NCBI RefSeq assembly: GCF_003865035.1
Contig: NZ_BHVZ01000002.1
Coordinates: 124,001-188,000, forward strand
Direction of reading: 5' to 3'
From: Anaerotignum faecicola
GTDB lineage: Bacteria > Bacillota > Clostridia > Lachnospirales > Anaerotignaceae
DNA: 64,000 nucleotides
Translations under genes and position numbers: made by a program
Notes under the pieces: model-generated
Told to the model about the DNA's origin: nothing
What the model saw: only the letters and a program-made list of their open reading frames with translations
The model's database searches: none
Shown: piece after piece, positions 61,298 through 64,000 of the stretch
Layout of the letters: the number at the start of each line of letters is the position of its first letter
Position numbering within the stretch: position 1 is the first letter of the stretch

Positions 61298-62257
61298 TTA
61301 TTCTGCTTCCTCTTTCCGATAATACACCGCGGCATTTTCGGGGCTGACCATGCAGATATAGCAATCGGTCGCAAATTCAAACCCGGCAAAGCCGCCGATT
61401 CTTGGCAAAATCTCAATATGCCAATGGAAATCCGTATCTCTCGGGCCATCCATCACGCAAATGTTATAGCCAATATCCTCACGAATCCCCGTTACCCTTC
61501 CAAGCATCTTCCGCAAAAGTGCCGCAAGCTCCTGCCGTTCTTCCGCGCTCATTTCGCCAAAATCACGCTGATGTGCCTTCGGGGCAAGCCAGAGCTCATA
61601 GGCAAAGCGTCCGGCGTAGGGCGTAAGCGCAAGAAAATGCTCTGTTTCCGCCACAATACGCCTGTTCGTTTCCTTTTCGTAGGCAAGCATTTTGCAGAAC
61701 AGGCAGTCCTCTCTGTGCATAGCCTCCGCCATGGTTGCCGCACGCTTCGGCACAACAGGCAGCCCCACCACCTGCCAATGCGAATGGTGCATGCTCATCC
61801 CTGCGGAGGGCCCGCAGTTTTTAAAAATCTGCACATACTGCGTATCTGCACGATTGCGAAAAAAATGCAGCCTATCCTGTAATACCTGCAAAATGCTTGC
61901 GATATGCGCCGCATCGAAGGTATCAATCGTAGCATCATGGTCAGGCGTATCCACCAGAATCTCATGCCTTCCCCTTCCTGCGGTCTGGGTATAAAACGGC
62001 TCCTCTGCCGCATCCGTGCAATCCTCTCGGACAGTCGGAAATTTATTCGGAAACACGCGCATCTGCCATGCCCCGTTGGGGCCATCCTGATAAATGGCAT
62101 CCGGTGTCCATGCCTCATGTCCGCCGCAGAAGGGGCATTTCTCGCTGTTTGCATGTTTTCTTTCTGTATTATGGACAAATTCATAGGGGCGATTTCTTCT
62201 GTTCTCCGCATAAAGTGACATCTCGCCCGTAAAAGGATTTGTTCTGATTTCAGACAT
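61298..62257 (-). CDS. galT: Galactose-1-phosphate uridylyltransferase
   Basis: 319 residues from the ATG at 62257 (AAGGGGG upstream); the frame extends to 62284. GalT marks: zinc site CPFCGGHEAWTP, NKFPTVRED, and the active-site histidine in SAGMSMHHSHWQVVGLP. It transfers UMP from UDP-glucose to galactose-1-phosphate (Leloir pathway), though many clostridial GalT-like proteins may use other sugars. It starts 2 bases before the stop of the upstream binding-protein gene and is on the same strand. Confidence 0.93.
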   Translation of the reverse strand: MSEIRTNPFTGEMSLYAENRRNRPYEFVHNTERKHANSEKCPFCGGHEAWTPDAIYQDGPNGAWQMRVFPNKFPTVREDCTDAAEEPFYTQTAGRGRHEILVDTPDHDATIDTFDAAHIASILQVLQDRLHFFRNRADTQYVQIFKNCGPSAGMSMHHSHWQVVGLPVVPKRAATMAEAMHREDCLFCKMLAYEKETNRRIVAETEHFLALTPYAGRFAYELWLAPKAHQRDFGEMSAEERQELAALLRKMLGRVTGIREDIGYNICVMDGPRDTDFHWHIEILPRIGGFAGFEFATDCYICMVSPENAAVYYRKEEAE

Positions 62258-62259
62258 CC

Positions 62260-63855
62260 TTATTCCCCCTTCTGATACGTCCACGCTTCAATCCCACGGA
62301 ACACATTGCTTTCCACAGGATGCACTTCTCCTCCGATATTTTTAGATGCAAAAACCGCCTGATTGCGGTAGGCAATGCTGATATAAGGCAGCTCCTCGGC
62401 AAGCTTTTTCTGCAAACTGCTATAAGCCAGGAGCGTCTGCCCTTCGCCGACTGCCGTCCTTGCCGCCGTCAGCAGGGTATCCATATCCGCGTCGCTGTAG
62501 CCGATATAATTCAAACTGCCGCCCGTGCCGAAAAACGGCGTTAAATCCGTCACCTCTGAGCATTTCCAGCCGCCCACCACAAGGTCAAACTGTCCGCTCT
62601 CCAATCTCTGCTGATAGGTTTCAAAGTCCACCTTGTCCAGTGTCACCTCAAAGCCGATTGCCGTCAGCTCCTCCTTCAGCTTCGAGGCAATCTGTACCCG
62701 CCCCGTATTTTCCTGATTTACCAGAATGGTCGCGCGCAGGCTCTGCCTTATGCCGCTGATTTCCTTTTCCAGCTTGCCATCCTTATCCGCATCCGTCCAG
62801 CCGCTGTTTTTCAGGAAGGTTGTCGCCATTGTGGGGTTATATTCATACGTCGCCACGTTTTCCTCGTAAAGCCAGCTTTTCGGGTTGATGGGCGTATTCG
62901 TCATGGCGGCATAATTCAGATACACGCTTTCCTTAAGGTTATCCCGCGGCACCGCATACGCAACCGCCTGTCTGACAGATTTATCCTTCCAAAGCTCCTT
63001 GCGGAAGTTGAAGCCGATAAAATCATACTGATTTGAGGTAAACTGGTGCATCCCCGAAACGCTTTCGTCTGCGTATTTGCCTGCATCCATGGCGTTTGTC
63101 ACAAGCACATCCGTCATGCCCTGCTCAAACGCGTTGATATCCGTTTCCTCTCCGGCGGTCATCTTCACGCGAATTTCGGAAATCTGCGGCGTGCTCCCAT
63201 AATAGGACGCACTTGCCTTCAGCTTCATTTCCGATGCCTGCTGATAGGATTCTATTTCATACGGGCCATCCCCGACAGGCTTCGTGCCCGTATCGCCCTG
63301 TCCGCTGTAATAGCCGGCAGGAATAACCGGAAATCGCAGCGCATCAATATTTGAGCTGAAGCTGTCGCGGAAGGTAATCACAACGGAATTCGTTCCCGTT
63401 TTGCTGCAGCCGCTCACATAATTCATCACCTGCTTATACACCGCATCCTCCGGAGCATTTCGCAGGGTATTGACGGAATAGACCACATCATCTGCCGTCA
63501 GTGCTGTTCCATCCTGCCATCTGATATTGCTGTTCAGATTCATGGAAAGGCTTCTGCCATCCGCCGAAAATTCCCAATCCTGCGCCACGGCAGGGCATGC
63601 CTTGCCGCTTTCGTCAAAATCAACCAGCGGAAGAAACAGCAGCTTGAGGATACGATCAACCGTTTCTTCTCTGTTCAGCAACGGATTCAGCGTTTCCGGA
63701 ATCCGCATGGAAAGCGTCAGCATTGCCTCTTTGGATGCAACGCCCGTCTCCTCTGTTGCTGTCGTTTTCTTCTTCGTTTGCTCCTCCTTCTTGCCACAGC
63801 CGCCAAGCCCAAGGCAGAAAATCAGCAAAAGGAGAAAAATCCTTTTTTTCATCAT
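62260..63855 (-). CDS. Oligopeptide-type ABC transporter binding lipoprotein
   Basis: 531 residues. Lipobox LLIFCLGLGGCGKK near residue 20 predicts a lipoprotein on the outer face of the membrane. The body is a family 5 solute-binding protein: SMRIPETLNPLLNREETVDRILKLLFLPLVDFD, WEFSADGRSLSMNLNSNIRWQDGTALTADDVVYSVNTL, NLKESVYLNYAAMTNTPINPKSW. No permease or ATPase genes lie in the window; it is followed by galT. Adjacent ATG codons at 63855 and 63852 are both possible starts. The peptide or other ligand is unknown. Confidence 0.92.
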   Translation of the reverse strand: MMKKRIFLLLLIFCLGLGGCGKKEEQTKKKTTATEETGVASKEAMLTLSMRIPETLNPLLNREETVDRILKLLFLPLVDFDESGKACPAVAQDWEFSADGRSLSMNLNSNIRWQDGTALTADDVVYSVNTLRNAPEDAVYKQVMNYVSGCSKTGTNSVVITFRDSFSSNIDALRFPVIPAGYYSGQGDTGTKPVGDGPYEIESYQQASEMKLKASASYYGSTPQISEIRVKMTAGEETDINAFEQGMTDVLVTNAMDAGKYADESVSGMHQFTSNQYDFIGFNFRKELWKDKSVRQAVAYAVPRDNLKESVYLNYAAMTNTPINPKSWLYEENVATYEYNPTMATTFLKNSGWTDADKDGKLEKEISGIRQSLRATILVNQENTGRVQIASKLKEELTAIGFEVTLDKVDFETYQQRLESGQFDLVVGGWKCSEVTDLTPFFGTGGSLNYIGYSDADMDTLLTAARTAVGEGQTLLAYSSLQKKLAEELPYISIAYRNQAVFASKNIGGEVHPVESNVFRGIEAWTYQKGE

Positions 63856-64000
63856 TCTTCATTTCCTTCCAAATCCGCAGTTCTGTCTGCATACACACCA
63901 AGCGGAGTTTCCTCCAGATACGCTTGCAGGCGCAGCCGCAGCCGATATGCCTGCTCCGCCAGCTTCACTCGTTTCACATAGCTTTTCGTTTCCTCGTATG
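63852..64000 (-). CDS. Lytic transglycosylase-like protein (C-terminal fragment, 5' end outside window)
   Basis: The minus frame from the edge to a TGA at 63854-63852 gives YEETKSYVKRVKLAEQAYRL near its start and about 46 residues overall; tyrosine-rich YxETxxYV helices are the usual C-terminal end of SLT-family soluble lytic transglycosylases. The stop overlaps the ATG of the binding-protein gene (ATGATG). Assignment rests on a short tail and is tentative. Confidence 0.55.
   Translation of the reverse strand, partial: YEETKSYVKRVKLAEQAYRLRLRLQAYLEETPLGVYADRTADLEGNEE

Noticed and set aside
1-64000. CRISPR arrays, IS transposases, prophage genes or rRNA
   Set aside because: No regular short repeats with spacers, no transposase or phage-type proteins, and no rRNA sequence were seen on either strand.

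Overview
The window looks like a chromosomal segment of an anaerobic, endospore-forming Firmicute of class Clostridia, probably Lachnospirales-like; the genus is not determined. Grounds are the spoVA sporulation operon with a sigma-G-type promoter, glycyl-radical and radical-SAM enzymes, typical Firmicute AGGAGG ribosome binding sites, short-form HisG with HisZ, and many housekeeping genes in Clostridia-like groupings. Most genes are on the minus strand. No phage, plasmid or IS transposase was seen, and no CRISPR array.

Layout. 1-6.7 kb: scpB(partial)-scpA-M50-like operon, a DUF2971 gene, and a proline operon in which proB and proA are separated by a zinc-ribbon membrane protein, a DUF2085 protein and a 5-formyl-THF cyclo-ligase. 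6.8-8.8 kb: luxS between two HD-domain genes. 9.0-12.2 kb: spoVAA-AB-AC-AD-AE, flanked by two inverted copies of a MITE-like palindromic repeat, with spoVAA frameshifted. 12.2-15.6 kb: mgtC-like gene, DEAD-box helicase, and a divergent XRE repressor/SLOG-like pair with paired operators. 15.6-21.1 kb: a dlt-like cell-envelope esterification operon (adenylation enzyme, GNAT, carrier protein, MBOAT, SGNH protein), followed upstream by a candidate small RNA. 21.3-22.2 kb: YbaK-like deacylase and Rrf2 regulator. 22.3-30.7 kb: a complete ten-gene histidine operon (hisZGDCBHAF-IE plus a PHP phosphatase). 30.9-34.7 kb: riboflavin operon ribD-ribE-ribBA-ribH under an FMN riboswitch with two tandem terminators. 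34.8-36.4 kb: ECF sigma/anti-sigma pair. 36.5-36.8 kb: duplicated tRNA-Pro(AGG) units. 36.9-43.3 kb: SpoVB/YtgP-type flippase, typA, csp, rnhA-ispD, yacL-like PIN/TRAM. 43.6-48.5 kb: degV, then a glycyl-radical-enzyme locus (activase, enzyme, XRE-cupin regulator) in which both enzyme and regulator genes carry frameshifts. 48.8-64 kb: coaBC, DUF4397, CBS/CorC protein, TIM-barrel protein, FeoB-associated peptide, two radical-SAM proteins, LUD protein, TrmH-like methyltransferase, stalk-domain protein, TetR, polysaccharide deacetylase, HAD phosphatase, galT, an oligopeptide-type binding lipoprotein and the end of a lytic transglycosylase gene.

The most unusual material is: the inverted repeats bracketing the spoVA operon; the dlt-like operon with an embedded acetyltransferase and nearby candidate sRNA; the frameshifted glycyl radical enzyme whose active-site loop has Val where most dehydratase/lyase-type members have Glu; and the duplicated tRNA-Pro genes with an A34 anticodon. 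Three genes (spoVAA, the glycyl radical enzyme, its regulator) each need one single-base shift, two of them at clear homopolymer runs, so assembly error is a live alternative to real gene decay.
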